DNA of 17,318 nt. Source: DATHSY01 sp046729855 (lineage in GTDB: Bacteria; Actinomycetota; UBA4738; HRBIN12). How positions within the stretch are numbered: position 1 is the first letter of the stretch; the number at the start of each line of letters is the position of its first letter. The notes beneath the pieces were generated by a model. That model saw only the letters and a program-made list of their open reading frames with translations, ran no database searches and was not told the DNA's origin. The DNA lies in assembly GCA_046729855.1 (NCBI GenBank), contig JBKPHM010000129.1:1-17318 (forward strand). The letters are read 5' to 3'. Position numbers and translations under genes: made by a program. Positions 1-7,588 of the stretch are shown here, piece by piece.

Positions 1-1614
1 AACCAGCACCTCATCTACACGCACGGGTACGGCGCGATCGCGGCGCAGGTCAACACGGCGACGAGCGAGGGCGCACCCGTGTTCGTCCTCGAGGACATCC
101 CGCCCACCGGTCCGCTCGCGACGGAGCTCCCGCAGCCGCGCGTGTACTTCGGCGAGGGCCATCAGGTTGACTACGTGATCGTCGGCACGAAGGCGCAGGA
201 GCTCGACTACCAGCTCGAAGGCCAGGCCGAGCAGGTGACGACCGAGTACACGGGCGATGGCGGGATCCCGATCGGGGGCCTCGTCCGGCGAGCGCTGTTC
301 GCGTGGCGCTTCCGGGACGTGAACCTGTTGATCTCGGGCGTGATCGACGGGGACAGCCGGATCATGATCTACCAGGACATCATCGAGCGCGTCCCGCGCG
401 CCGCGCCGTTCCTGCGGTTCGACGGCGACCCCTACGCCGCGATCGTCGACGGCCGGATCAAGTGGATCTGGGACGCCTACACCACGAGCGACCAGTACCC
501 GTACTCACAGCCGCTCGAGATGTCTGACGTGGCGTCCCAGACGACCGCCGATGTTCCGGCGCTGTCAGGCACCGTGAACTACATCCGCAACTCGGTGAAG
601 GTCGTCGTCGACGCGTACGACGGGACGATCGCGTATTACCTTGTCGATGAGACCGACCCGATCGCGCTCGCATGGCGCAACGCGTTCCCCAACCTGTTCA
701 CGCCGCTCGACCAGGCCTCGGAAGACCTGCGCGCGCACTTCCGGTACCCGGAGAACCTCTTCCAGGTCCAGGCCGCGCACTTCGTCAATTACCACGTGAC
801 GGATCCGAACGTCTTCTATCAGAAGCAGGAGTTCTGGCAGGTGCCCGAGGACCCGACGCAGGATGGCGACGACGAGACCGGCGGGGCGGCGATCCGCCCC
901 TACTACCTGCTGATGCGCCTGCCCGGCGAGAAAGAGGAGAACTTCGTCCTGGTCATGCCGTTTACGCCCGCCGAGCGCCCGAACATGGTCGGGTGGATGG
1001 CCGCGCACTCCGATCCGCTGAACTACGGACAACTGCTGAGCTTCGAGTTCCCCGCGGGCGCGAGCATCGACGGGCCGTCGCAGGCCTTCGCTCGGATCAA
1101 CCAGGATCCGCAGTTCTCGAGCGAGCGGACGCTGCTCAGCCAGGCGGGGTCTGACGTCCTGTTTGGGGACCTCCTCGTCATCCCGCTCGGGGACGCGTTC
1201 CTGTACGTGGTTCCGATGTACGTGCAGTCCGTCCGCGGAGCGATCCCAGAGCTGACGCGCGTCGTCGTCGTCAACGGCGGCGTCGTGGGTCTCGGAGACA
1301 CGATCCAGGAGGCGATCGCGGACTCGCTCGGCCAAGCACCGCCGCCGCCTCCCGGCGGAGAGGAGCCCCCGACGGGCGGTGGGAACGTCCGGGAGCAGGT
1401 CGCGGCGCTGATCGCCCAGGCCCTCGGGCACTTCGACGCCGCGCAGACGGCGCTCCGCGAGGGCGATCTCGCGACTTACGAGGACGAGATCGAGGACGCC
1501 CAGGCGGCGATCGAGGAGGCCGCGGCGCTGGCGGGGCGAAGCGGCCAGGCGCTGCCCCCAACGTCGCCGACGCCGCCGCCGACGCCCTCGGTCACGCCCA
1601 CGCCGACAGGCTGA
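1..1614 (+). CDS. UPF0182 family membrane protein, C-terminal part (5' truncated by window)
   Basis: The reading frame is open from base 1 and ends at TGA 1612-1614, so this is the C-terminal ~537 residues of a longer protein. The opening residues NQHLIYTHGYG followed by a FVLEDIPP-type stretch are typical of the UPF0182 family, large actinobacterial and cyanobacterial membrane proteins of roughly 900-1000 aa with N-terminal transmembrane helices and a large external domain. Only the external domain is present here. Further family-like segments are the IRNSVKVVVDAYDGTI region and the FRYPENLF region. The tail is low-complexity: a Pro/Gly-rich linker, a short Ala/Glu-rich helical segment, then Pro/Thr repeats at the C-terminus, consistent with an exposed surface tail. 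The function of the family is not established. A tRNA gene follows 55 bp downstream on the same strand. Confidence 0.9.
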   Translation, partial: NQHLIYTHGYGAIAAQVNTATSEGAPVFVLEDIPPTGPLATELPQPRVYFGEGHQVDYVIVGTKAQELDYQLEGQAEQVTTEYTGDGGIPIGGLVRRALFAWRFRDVNLLISGVIDGDSRIMIYQDIIERVPRAAPFLRFDGDPYAAIVDGRIKWIWDAYTTSDQYPYSQPLEMSDVASQTTADVPALSGTVNYIRNSVKVVVDAYDGTIAYYLVDETDPIALAWRNAFPNLFTPLDQASEDLRAHFRYPENLFQVQAAHFVNYHVTDPNVFYQKQEFWQVPEDPTQDGDDETGGAAIRPYYLLMRLPGEKEENFVLVMPFTPAERPNMVGWMAAHSDPLNYGQLLSFEFPAGASIDGPSQAFARINQDPQFSSERTLLSQAGSDVLFGDLLVIPLGDAFLYVVPMYVQSVRGAIPELTRVVVVNGGVVGLGDTIQEAIADSLGQAPPPPPGGEEPPTGGGNVREQVAALIAQALGHFDAAQTALREGDLATYEDEIEDAQAAIEEAAALAGRSGQALPPTSPTPPPTPSVTPTPTG

Positions 1615-1634
1615 CGTGGCGAGCCCGGAACGCC

Positions 1635-1664
1635 TTGCCGAAGCTGCGGGACGATTGCTAGCAT
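1635..1664 (+). promoter_or_regulatory. Candidate promoter of tRNA-fMet
   Basis: A TTGCCG box (1635-1640) lies 18 bp upstream of TAGCAT (1659-1664), which fits the actinobacterial TANNNT -10 pattern. The expected transcription start falls at about 1671, almost on the mature tRNA 5' end (1670). This is a pattern match only. Confidence 0.35.
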
Positions 1665-1669
1665 CGTTC

Positions 1670-1743
1670 TGCGGGGTGGAGCAGTCCGGTAGCTCGCTGG
1701 GCTCATAACCCAGAGGTCACGGGTTCAAATCCCGTCCCCGCGA
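1670..1743 (+). tRNA. Initiator tRNA-fMet (anticodon CAU)
   Basis: The 74-nt sequence folds as a tRNA. The acceptor strand GCGGGG (1671-1676) pairs with CCCCGC, the D arm reads GGAGCAGTCCGGTAGCTC, the anticodon arm is CTGGG-CTCATAA-CCCAG, and the T arm is ACGGG-TTCAAAT-CCCGT. The anticodon is CAT. The three consecutive G:C pairs in the anticodon stem are the hallmark of an initiator tRNA, and the sequence closely follows the E. coli fMet pattern. The first base is U (1670) facing G72 (1742), a weak wobble in place of the usual 1:72 mismatch. The 3' CCA is not encoded (CGA follows the discriminator A at 1743). Confidence 0.95.
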
Positions 1744-1769
1744 CGAGCGAACCGCAGGTTGCAGAGCAT

Positions 1770-2170
1770 ATGCCGTCGTGTGGGCGGGCCCGTATGGCGC
1801 GGTCGACGGGTGCTGAGGTCGTCGCCGTACACGCGATGGGAACACCGGTGTTCGCGGACGGGTTCTTCGTCGCCGGCGCCAGTCGACGAGGACTGGCAAC
1901 TGGCGTGGAGAAGTGGGATGCCTACGTTCGGGAGACGCTGGAGAAACAGTGGTGCCGGCCTCTCGAGGGCATGGGCGTCAGGTTCCGGGCCGAAACCGTC
2001 AACGGCAACACCGAGGCGCCGATCACGCTCGCCGACGAGCTCGACGCAGACATGCTGGTCGTCGGACGTGAGATAGCGGCAGGTTCGCGGAGCTCGTCGT
2101 GGGCAGCTTCAGTCACCAGCTCGTGCATCACGCTCACCGGCCGGTCGTGGTCATGCCGAACGAAGGTTGA
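1770..2170 (+). pseudogene. Universal stress protein (USP) remnant, N-terminus missing and frameshifted
   Basis: In one frame the DNA reads ARSTGAEVVAVHAMGTPVF and later LADELDADMLVVGRE, typical of the middle of a UspA-family protein. Near 2075 the frame changes by one base and continues as RFAELVVGSFSHQL and then HHAHRPVVVMPNEG, ending at TGA 2168-2170, a classic USP C-terminus. The shift falls in the glycine-rich nucleotide-binding loop (G-x2-G-x9-G-S/T). The first beta strand with the V-G-x-D-G-S ATP motif is absent: similarity begins only about 40 bp after the tRNA-fMet. Intact USPs are about 140-150 aa for a single domain. I call it a pseudogene because of both the lost 5' end and the internal shift; an indel error could explain the latter but not the former. 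Confidence 0.75.
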
Positions 2171-2490
2171 CGCCACGGCCACGGCGACGGCCGCGCATCG
2201 GCGCCGTACGAATCGGCGGACTTGCCCGTTCAGGGATGTTCGCCCGCATATCTCGATCACGCCGCTGCTAGCGTGATCTGCGATCAACGCACGTGGGCAT
2301 GCTTCACAGCCTGGGGTTCCAGCCGGCACCGTGGCCGCGCCTTCCTGTTCAAATCGAGTTCGTCGCCGTGGAGGGATCCGCATCGGGTTCGACCTTGCCG
2401 TAGGGACGGCGCACCAGCTGGTGACCCAGGCGGATGGTGTTCGACGACTTCGAGGTGACGTTTGCCGTTCGATGAAGCCGATTCACAAGC
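2171..2490. other. Non-coding or eroded stretch
   Basis: I see no convincing gene here. Short open frames exist in several phases but none resembles a known family. By position it should once have encoded the receiver domain of the response regulator remnant that follows, but I cannot recognise receiver motifs. Confidence 0.5.
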
Positions 2491-2835
2491 GGCCGGCGCC
2501 TGGGATCCCTTCTTGAGGATCGCGTCGCGAACCCGCAGGAGTTCACAGACGCCGTCCGCGGCGTCGGCACCGGCGCTCGGTCATCGACCCCAGACGTGGT
2601 GTCGCGTCTGGTGAACGAGGCACGGACCGCCGGCCGCCGACGCGCTCTCGAGCCGGGAGCGCGACGTGCTCGCGCTCATGGCGGGGATTGGTCGAACCAG
2701 GCGATCTCCGCGAGGCTGTTCCTCTCGCCGACACGGTGGAGGCCACGTCCGAGGCATCTTCACGAAGCTCGGCCTGCCGGCCACTTCGGACGATCACCGT
2801 CGCGTCCTCGCCCTCCTCCGCGCACGGGGCCTGGA
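2491..2835 (+). pseudogene. NarL/FixJ-type response regulator remnant (LuxR HTH), several frameshifts
   Basis: Pieces of a response regulator are spread over different frames in correct order. LLEDRVANPQEFTDAVR (about 2512-2560) matches the receiver/linker junction usually written LLKDRV...EF. SVIDP and then DVVSRLVNEARTAGRR follow. The HTH begins as LSSRERDVLALMAG (about 2643-2688), continues one frame over as DWSNQAISARLFLSP (about 2689-2735), and returns to the previous frame as VRGIFTKLGL and HRRVLALL (about 2745-2822). At least four or five small indels are needed to restore one frame, and most of the receiver domain, including its phospho-acceptor Asp, is not recognisable. The product would have been a two-component DNA-binding regulator; no partner kinase is visible. 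So many breaks indicate a dead gene. It converges on the multicopper oxidase gene. Confidence 0.75.
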
Positions 2836-2893
2836 CGCGGCGATCCGTCGTCGGGCGGTTCGACGCGGCACGGCGTCGCGGCTCTGGACGCGT

Positions 2894-4825
2894 TCAGATC
2901 CGCATGGACCCCGGCCCGATCCGGTAGGGCCGCATCATTTCGTTGTCCTCGTGCTCGACGATGTGGCAGTGCCACACGAACAGCCCTGCCCGATCGAAAT
3001 GGGACCGGACCCGCGTGATCTCGCCCGGGTACGCAATCACCGTGTCCTTCGGACCGGATTCCTCCGGGCCGGGATCGTACGGCCCACCCCCGAACGGCTG
3101 CCGGTTCACCACCTTGAACTGGATCTCGTGGATGTGGATGGGATGCGCGTCTTCCGTGAAGTTGTGGATCTCCCAGATCTCCGTGCTGCCCACGTCGGGG
3201 TTCTCCGTCATCGGCTCGTCCCACCCCAGGGCCCTTCCGGTCCCGTCCGGGTTCAGCGTTCCCAGATCCGCCTCCACGGGACCGTCGAACCCCGGGAAAG
3301 TCGAGCCCTCCTCGTTCAGCGAGACTCGGCGGGTGCCGGTCGCGGGGGGCGGCGCCGGCGGGGCCGGGAGCGACAGCTGCTGCGGCGGGATGCTGGTGTC
3401 GGTTCCGGACAGCGGACGCTTCACCCGGAACTCCATGACCTGGCCGGTCGTTCCCGGGTCGGCGGGCTCGAAGTCGACGCCTGGCTCTCCGCCGCCGAAC
3501 GGCTCGTCCGGTCCGAGGTTGAGGAGCCGGATCGTCTGGCCCTCGAGCCCGGTGAAGTCCACGATCACGTCCGCCCGTTCGGCCGGCCCGATGAGCAGCC
3601 GCTCGAGGGCGACCGGGGCTTGGAGGAACCCGCCCTCCGAGCCGAGCTGCCAGATCGGGAGCGACCCCTCCAAGGAGAGGATCAGGAACCGCCCGTTGCA
3701 TCCGTTCAGGATCCGGAACCGGTAGCGTCGCGGCTCGACCTCCAGGTACGGCCAGGCGCGCCCGTTTACCACCATGGTGTTGCCGAAGAACTCGGGGTTC
3801 CAGATCGGCGGGACGTCGCTTCCCGGGATGTATGGGCCCTCGAACCCGTCGAAGAACGCTCGGCTGTCCGGGTAGAAGAGCGACCCGTCAGCGTTGAAGG
3901 ATCGGTCCTGGATGGCCAGGGGGATCTCGTAGAACACGCCGAAGGGGTCGGCCCCCACACCCGGTGCGGGTCCGGGGAGGACCCCCGGAGGCAGGTCGTG
4001 AACCCCACCCCGCGCCAGGTAGAACCCCGCCGGTCCCGCGTACACGTTCAACCGGGTCATCCCCAGGGTGTGATCGTGGTACCAAAGCGTGGAGGCTGGC
4101 TGATCGTTGTCGTACTGGAACACCGCCGTCCCCGGGTCCCACACCTCACCCGTGGCGACGGCGAACTTGGCCTTGAACTGATCGTAGTACGTGCCTACCG
4201 TGGCGAAGCCCGAGGGGATGTCGGTGGCGTCGGGCAGGTACCAGGCCTCCGCGAAGCCGTCGCTCTCCTCGGTGCTGTGGCCCCCGTGCAGGTGGGTGAC
4301 GATTGGGACAGGCCCCCGGTACGGGCCGGGGGTGGCAGTGAACTCGGGCTCCATGTCCCGGCCCACGGTCCCGCCCGGGGGGTTCGCCCAGTGGAGCGTC
4401 GGATCGACCGGGAGCAGGTGGGGGAGGAAGCGCCCGCGTCCGTCGACCAGGTTGTTGACCCACTTGACCCGGACCGGACGCTCGACCCTCGCCTCGATCG
4501 TGAAGGCGGGGTAGTTGAAGGTCCCGCGCCTGGACTGGTTCCCGTAGCTCCAGACCGTAGTCGGAGGGAGGCCGGGCGGAAGGATCTGCTGTCGGAACTG
4601 GCGGACGGCGATGACGTAGAAGTCGATCGAGTCCTTCTGGATCGTTGCCGTCCGCGGCATGGCGGGCGGGACGACGAGCGACGTCACGTACTTCGGGATA
4701 TCGCTCGGGTGCAGCGATCCACCCGGGATCTGGGCCCAGGCCCGTGGGAGCACCCTACCTCCCAGGACGAAGAGGGAACCTCCGGTAACCGCACTCGCCT
4801 TCAGGAAGCTGCGTCTCGTGAGCAT
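2894..4825 (-). CDS. CotA-like multicopper oxidase, Tat-exported
   Basis: The 643-aa protein starts at ATG 4825 with GGGGGAGG just upstream; a longer frame to 5233 has no comparable site. The N-terminus MLTRRSFLKAS is a twin-arginine signal, followed by a hydrophobic stretch and a likely cleavage near AWA-Q (residues 29-32), so the enzyme folds with copper inside and is exported. All four copper motifs are present: H178-L-H180, H250-D-H252, H561-P-I-H564-I-H566, and H619-C620-H621-IVE-H625 with Met630 as probable axial ligand. The HCHxxEHEDxxMM spacing resembles Bacillus CotA and bilirubin oxidases. Such enzymes oxidise phenols, bilirubin, Cu(I) or Mn(II) with reduction of O2 to water; the natural substrate cannot be read from sequence. 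No oddities are seen. It is flanked by decayed genes on both sides, so its retention suggests selection. Confidence 0.93.
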   Translation of the reverse strand: MLTRRSFLKASAVTGGSLFVLGGRVLPRAWAQIPGGSLHPSDIPKYVTSLVVPPAMPRTATIQKDSIDFYVIAVRQFRQQILPPGLPPTTVWSYGNQSRRGTFNYPAFTIEARVERPVRVKWVNNLVDGRGRFLPHLLPVDPTLHWANPPGGTVGRDMEPEFTATPGPYRGPVPIVTHLHGGHSTEESDGFAEAWYLPDATDIPSGFATVGTYYDQFKAKFAVATGEVWDPGTAVFQYDNDQPASTLWYHDHTLGMTRLNVYAGPAGFYLARGGVHDLPPGVLPGPAPGVGADPFGVFYEIPLAIQDRSFNADGSLFYPDSRAFFDGFEGPYIPGSDVPPIWNPEFFGNTMVVNGRAWPYLEVEPRRYRFRILNGCNGRFLILSLEGSLPIWQLGSEGGFLQAPVALERLLIGPAERADVIVDFTGLEGQTIRLLNLGPDEPFGGGEPGVDFEPADPGTTGQVMEFRVKRPLSGTDTSIPPQQLSLPAPPAPPPATGTRRVSLNEEGSTFPGFDGPVEADLGTLNPDGTGRALGWDEPMTENPDVGSTEIWEIHNFTEDAHPIHIHEIQFKVVNRQPFGGGPYDPGPEESGPKDTVIAYPGEITRVRSHFDRAGLFVWHCHIVEHEDNEMMRPYRIGPGSMRI

Positions 4826-4969
4826 GACCCTCCCCCGTTGCGTCAAGCGGGCACGGCGGACCACTGCCCCCGATCGGTGAATGGTGGGGCTCGAGCCGGG
4901 AATGGGGCACGCATCCCGTCGACCAGCAAACGCCAAGTCGCGCGAGGGCGTCAAGGCCGCGCTCCGTCG

Positions 4970-5152
4970 ATGGTGCTCCGGGATCTTAGGGCGAGCGTCC
5001 GGGTCGGAGAGATCGGCATGGTCGTCGCGATCGTCGCGACGTTGCTGTACACGGAAATAGTCGAGTTCCGGTGGATCCTCGCGGCGATCGTCCTCGCCGG
5101 GGCCGCCGGTCTGTCGCTCGGGCTCCTCATTTACGATGGCGGCGTGCCTTAG
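4970..5152 (+). pseudogene. Possible NAD(P) transhydrogenase beta (pntB) fragment, or a small two-TM peptide
   Basis: A 60-aa frame (ATG 4970 to TAG 5150-5152) holds two hydrophobic segments, one around GEIGMVVAIVATLL and one around WILAAIVLAGAAGLSLGLLI. The IGMxxAIVATLL run followed by WILAxIVxGxAxG resembles the N-terminal membrane region of PntB, the proton-pumping transhydrogenase beta subunit (about 450-480 aa), but nothing of the catalytic NADP domain follows. There is no ribosome site before the ATG. After the TAG the same frame continues into a USP-like C-terminus. I favour a decayed fragment; a genuine small membrane peptide is the alternative. Confidence 0.4.
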
Positions 5153-5227
5153 CGCACGGCGCTGTCCCACTACATCTTCCATCACGCTTCGGTGCGCGTC
5201 GTCGCTGTCCCGATGGAGCGCGACTGA
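5153..5227 (+). pseudogene. Universal stress protein C-terminal fragment
   Basis: The frame reads RTALSHYIFHHASVRVVAVP followed by MERD and TGA 5225-5227. The SHYIFHHA...VVAVP pattern is the final strand region of USP proteins (compare SHQLVHHAHRPVVVMP in the remnant ending at 2170). Only about 25 residues survive, with no upstream nucleotide-binding domain. It lies in the same frame as the pntB-like piece, separated only by the TAG, so a deletion may have joined the two. Confidence 0.5.
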
Positions 5228-5376
5228 CAACACGGCTACACCCGGTCTGAGTCGTCGTCGACAGAGTGACCGTCGAGCGATGAACGTACCCGGTGCTCGG
5301 AATCGAGTGGACGCCGCCGTCAGTGCCGGCCCTGATCCCCCCGAGTTGCTCGAACACGGGTCGATCGTCGCTCCAC

Positions 5377-5393
5377 CGCGAGGAGTCCTCGCG
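5377..5393. repeat. 17-bp palindrome
   Basis: CGCGAGGA-G-TCCTCGCG is a perfect inverted repeat with 8-bp arms and a 1-bp centre, in the 279-bp gap between the USP tail and the zinc-ribbon pseudogene. It resembles a dimeric operator but may be chance. The rest of this gap shows nothing recognisable. Confidence 0.35.
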
Positions 5394-5506
5394 ATTCATG
5401 CTATGGCCGAGGCGGCTACCGGAGCGGTCGTTAGGCCACGTCCGAGGGGCCCGGCTCCTGTCCCAGGCGGTCGCTCGCCGTCTCATGAAAGCGAGAGGCG
5501 ATCGCG

Positions 5507-5971
5507 ATGGCTCGTCGGGAGAGATTCGAGCAGTGCCCAGGGTGCGGTTTCGATATCCGTACCGGGGAGGGACAGCGGTCGTGCGCGTGGGGCGAGTGCC
5601 CTTACCTCCCCGCGGAGCTCGACGTTTTGCCCCCAGTGCCGCTTCAACTTCTTCACGATGGAAGGGAACCCGCCGTGCGAGGACCCGCCCCGTGTCCCGC
5701 TGCGGTGGAACCGCTCGAGCACGTGGACGAGCTGATCCGCGGGCTCGGTGCAGACGCCGTGGAACGCGTTCTCGACGCGCAGGCTGAGCTCGGGGCGTTC
5801 CGCACCTTCCAGCGACAGCCGGCGTGGCGAGGCCAGACCTACGAGGAGCTGCATCGACGCTTTCTTGGAACGCACAGCGGCCGGAAGGTCCGATCCGGGC
5901 GCGTTCTGGTCGACGCGCTCGATCTCGACAGGGTGCCTCGGCCGCTCGACGCTCTGGTCGCGCTCGTCTGA
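5507..5971 (+). pseudogene. Zinc-ribbon protein, broken paralogue of the 9447-9710 gene
   Basis: The start MARRERFEQCPGCG and the later CAWGECPYLPAELDV closely match the intact gene at 9447. At TTTT 5625-5628 the frame shifts by one base; in the new frame the homology continues as CPQCRFNFFTMEGNPPCEDP, and that frame stops at 5735. Around 5690 homology returns to the original frame as CPAAVEPLEHVDEL, equivalent to CQHAAEPRSHVENL of the paralogue. Two compensating shifts therefore cut out the central Cys-x2-Cys knuckle and the following Cys from the continuous frame. That frame runs on to 5971 with about 75 residues that the intact paralogue lacks and that I do not recognise. The family has no known function to my knowledge. 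The pair of shifts suggests decay, though indel errors are possible. Confidence 0.65.
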
Positions 5972-6069
5972 GGTGTGGCCCTCACCGCGCCCTGACGCTA
6001 AGCGCGTGATCCGATGAGTTTCCGACGCGAGAGCGGTCTCTACGATCACTGGCAGCTAAGTAGGGAACC

Positions 6070-6469
6070 ATGCGAGGCGAGGAGCAGGAGATCACCCATG
6101 TGATACATGCCTGGGCGTCTGCGGTCCGTGCCGGCGACCTCGAGGGCGTCCTCTCAGCCCACACCAACGACATCGTGATGTTCGACGTGCCGCCGCCGGA
6201 CGACGGCGTGCGCGGTATCGACGCCTACCGCGAGACGTGGCCGCCGATCTTCGGATGGTTGCGGTCCGGATCCTCGTTCGAGATTGTCGAGCTGGACGTC
6301 ACGGCCGGCGACGACGTCGCCTACGCGTGGGCGCTGCTTCGTTGCGGGAAGGAGGATGACCTTCGAAAGGATCCGGGCAATCGGCTGCGCCTGACCGTAG
6401 GACTGCGGAGAGACGGCGGACGCTGGGTCGTGTCCCCACGAGCACCGTTCGTTCCCGGACAAGACCTAG
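6070..6469 (+). pseudogene. SnoaL/ketosteroid-isomerase-like (NTF2-fold) protein with a frameshift near its end
   Basis: From ATG 6070 the protein reads ITHVIHAWASAVRAGDLEGV, then a FDVPPP segment and RLTVGLRRDGGRWVVS, the pattern of SnoaL-like/DUF4440 proteins of about 130 aa with a cone-shaped NTF2 fold. After WVVS, the CCCC run at 6434-6437 shifts the frame: removing one C gives HEHRSFPDKT and a TAG stop at 6467-6469, the expected family C-terminus. As written, the frame instead runs on to 6645 through the next gene with no family resemblance. Homopolymer length makes an assembly error quite possible here, and the gene may be intact in the organism. The ligand or reaction cannot be predicted; these proteins are often small isomerases or binding proteins. 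There is no strong ribosome site. Confidence 0.7.
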
Positions 6470-6523
6470 CGTTGGTAACCAGATGGTCGGAGGTGATCCG
6501 TGTTCCACGGGAGGTGAGCGCCG

Positions 6524-7093
6524 ATGAGAAGGTTGATCCTCGAGGAATGGTTGTCCCTCGATGGGTACGCGGTAGACAGGGATGGAACGTTGGACTTCTT
6601 CCCCGCGAGCGAGTCGGACCAGCTCTCGGACAGGGACCAGCTTGAGTTCCTCGATGGCGTTGACACAATCCTCTTGGGTCGACGGACCTATGAGCTGTTC
6701 GTGGACTTCTGGCCAACGGCGACGACGGACAAGGAGATCATCGCCGACCGCTTGAACGCTATCCCCAAGCTCGTCTTCTCCAATACGCTGAGCGAGGCGC
6801 CATGGGGGAAGTGGCCCCCGGCGCGCGTCGTCCACGGAGACGGCGTCACCGAGATCGAACGCTTAAAGGCGCAAGATGGGAAGCACATGGTCTTGTGGGG
6901 GAGCCTCTCCCTGGCCCAGAAGCTCATCGCAGCGGATCTCATCGACGAGTATCACTTCCAGCTCTGCCCGACGCTGGTGGGAGGCGGACGACCGCTGTTC
7001 CCCAGCCTTCGCGATTACGCGAGGTTCAACCGCGTGAACGTGCGGACTTACGACACGGGCGTGGTGTTCCTCCACTACGAGCCGCAGCGCTAA
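6524..7093 (+). CDS. Dihydrofolate reductase family protein (RibD C-terminal domain)
   Basis: The 189-aa protein starts at ATG 6524 with GGGAGG about 9 nt upstream. It shows the RibD_C/YyaP-type pattern: SLDGYAVDRDG (residues 11-21), LLGRRTYELF (50-59), KLVFSNTL (82-89), VLWGSLSLAQKLI (123-135) and LCPTLVGGGRPLF (147-159). The GS..L and GGG..LF loops form the NADPH-binding site in this fold. Members are distant relatives of DHFR and of the reductase domain of RibD; most stand-alone copies have no assigned substrate. It is intact although neighbours on both sides are broken, and it follows the SnoaL-like gene by 54 bp on the same strand, so the two may have formed a small operon. Confidence 0.88.
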   Translation: MRRLILEEWLSLDGYAVDRDGTLDFFPASESDQLSDRDQLEFLDGVDTILLGRRTYELFVDFWPTATTDKEIIADRLNAIPKLVFSNTLSEAPWGKWPPARVVHGDGVTEIERLKAQDGKHMVLWGSLSLAQKLIAADLIDEYHFQLCPTLVGGGRPLFPSLRDYARFNRVNVRTYDTGVVFLHYEPQR

Positions 7094-7160
7094 AGCCTTG
7101 ACGACGGCGATTGAGCGGTCGGGTCGGGATCAGGCCTCCCCAGGCCGGTGAGTTCCTCGA

Positions 7161-7588
7161 TCAACAGCAGGCAGCCAAACGGTACGTCAGGAGCTCGACG
7201 AAGATCAGCACGCCGAGAAACACGAGCAGATGCCGCCACCTTCGGAAGGCCACGAGCGTCAGGATCGTCAGCCACCGGAGAACGCGAAACGGCCACCGGC
7301 TGTCGATGCCGTCGAACGTCTGCATCACCGACGTCATCCAGCCGGTTCGGTGCGCGCCAGCCAGGCGAGGAGCCGGCCGTCGGATCGGTCGGGGATCGCC
7401 GTCCCCGATCCGACGAACACCGTTGCGATCGTGATGGTGGCGCCGAACACGATGAGCGCCACGAGTAGGCGTCCCGTGCGACCGATCTGCCTCGGCAACG
7501 GCGGCGGCTCACCCGTCGGTCGACGCCGCAGGGAGGACACGTGCACCGAGGTCAGCGGCGCTTGACCACCCGGCGTCCCGACGGCCAT
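7161..7588 (-). pseudogene. PAP2-like membrane protein remnant, frameshifted and C-terminally truncated
   Basis: From ATG 7588 the frame gives RQIGRTGRLLVALIVFGATI (a membrane segment) and reaches LLAWLARTEPAG before a stop at 7334-7336. A one-base shift continues as VMQTFDGIDSRWPFRVLRWL, then FRRWRHLLVFLGVLIFVELL, ending at a stop at 7161-7163. This order (N-terminal TM, V-M-x-T-F, W-x2-R-V-L, R-R-x-R-H-L) resembles the N-terminal half of actinobacterial PAP2-family membrane phosphatases. The catalytic motifs (KxxxxxxRP, PSGH and SRxxxxxH) are missing entirely. I call it a dead gene because both a shift and loss of the active-site half are seen. It ends against the convergent dihydrofolate-reductase-like gene. 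Confidence 0.55.

Noticed and set aside
565..1431. 288-codon minus-strand frame inside the UPF0182 gene
   Set aside because: Antisense shadow of a well-supported coding frame; Arg/Asp-rich with no motifs or ribosome site.
2666..5152. 828-codon open frame on the plus strand
   Set aside because: It lies opposite the multicopper oxidase, is rich in Arg, Pro and Gly, and shows no family resemblance except at its two ends, where it picks up the regulator and pntB-like remnants. High-GC antisense artefact.
5600..5700. Programmed frameshifting in the zinc-ribbon paralogue
   Set aside because: TTTT alone is not a recognised slippery heptamer, no stimulatory structure is evident, two opposite shifts would be needed, and the intact paralogue needs none.
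6470..6645. C-terminal extension of the SnoaL-like frame
   Set aside because: It arises only after the frameshift at 6434-6437, overlaps the reductase gene in another frame, and lacks resemblance to the family.
7132..7145. GGCCT/AGGCC hairpin after the reductase gene as terminator
   Set aside because: The stem is only 5 bp with a 4-nt loop and no T-tract; easily expected by chance in GC-rich DNA.
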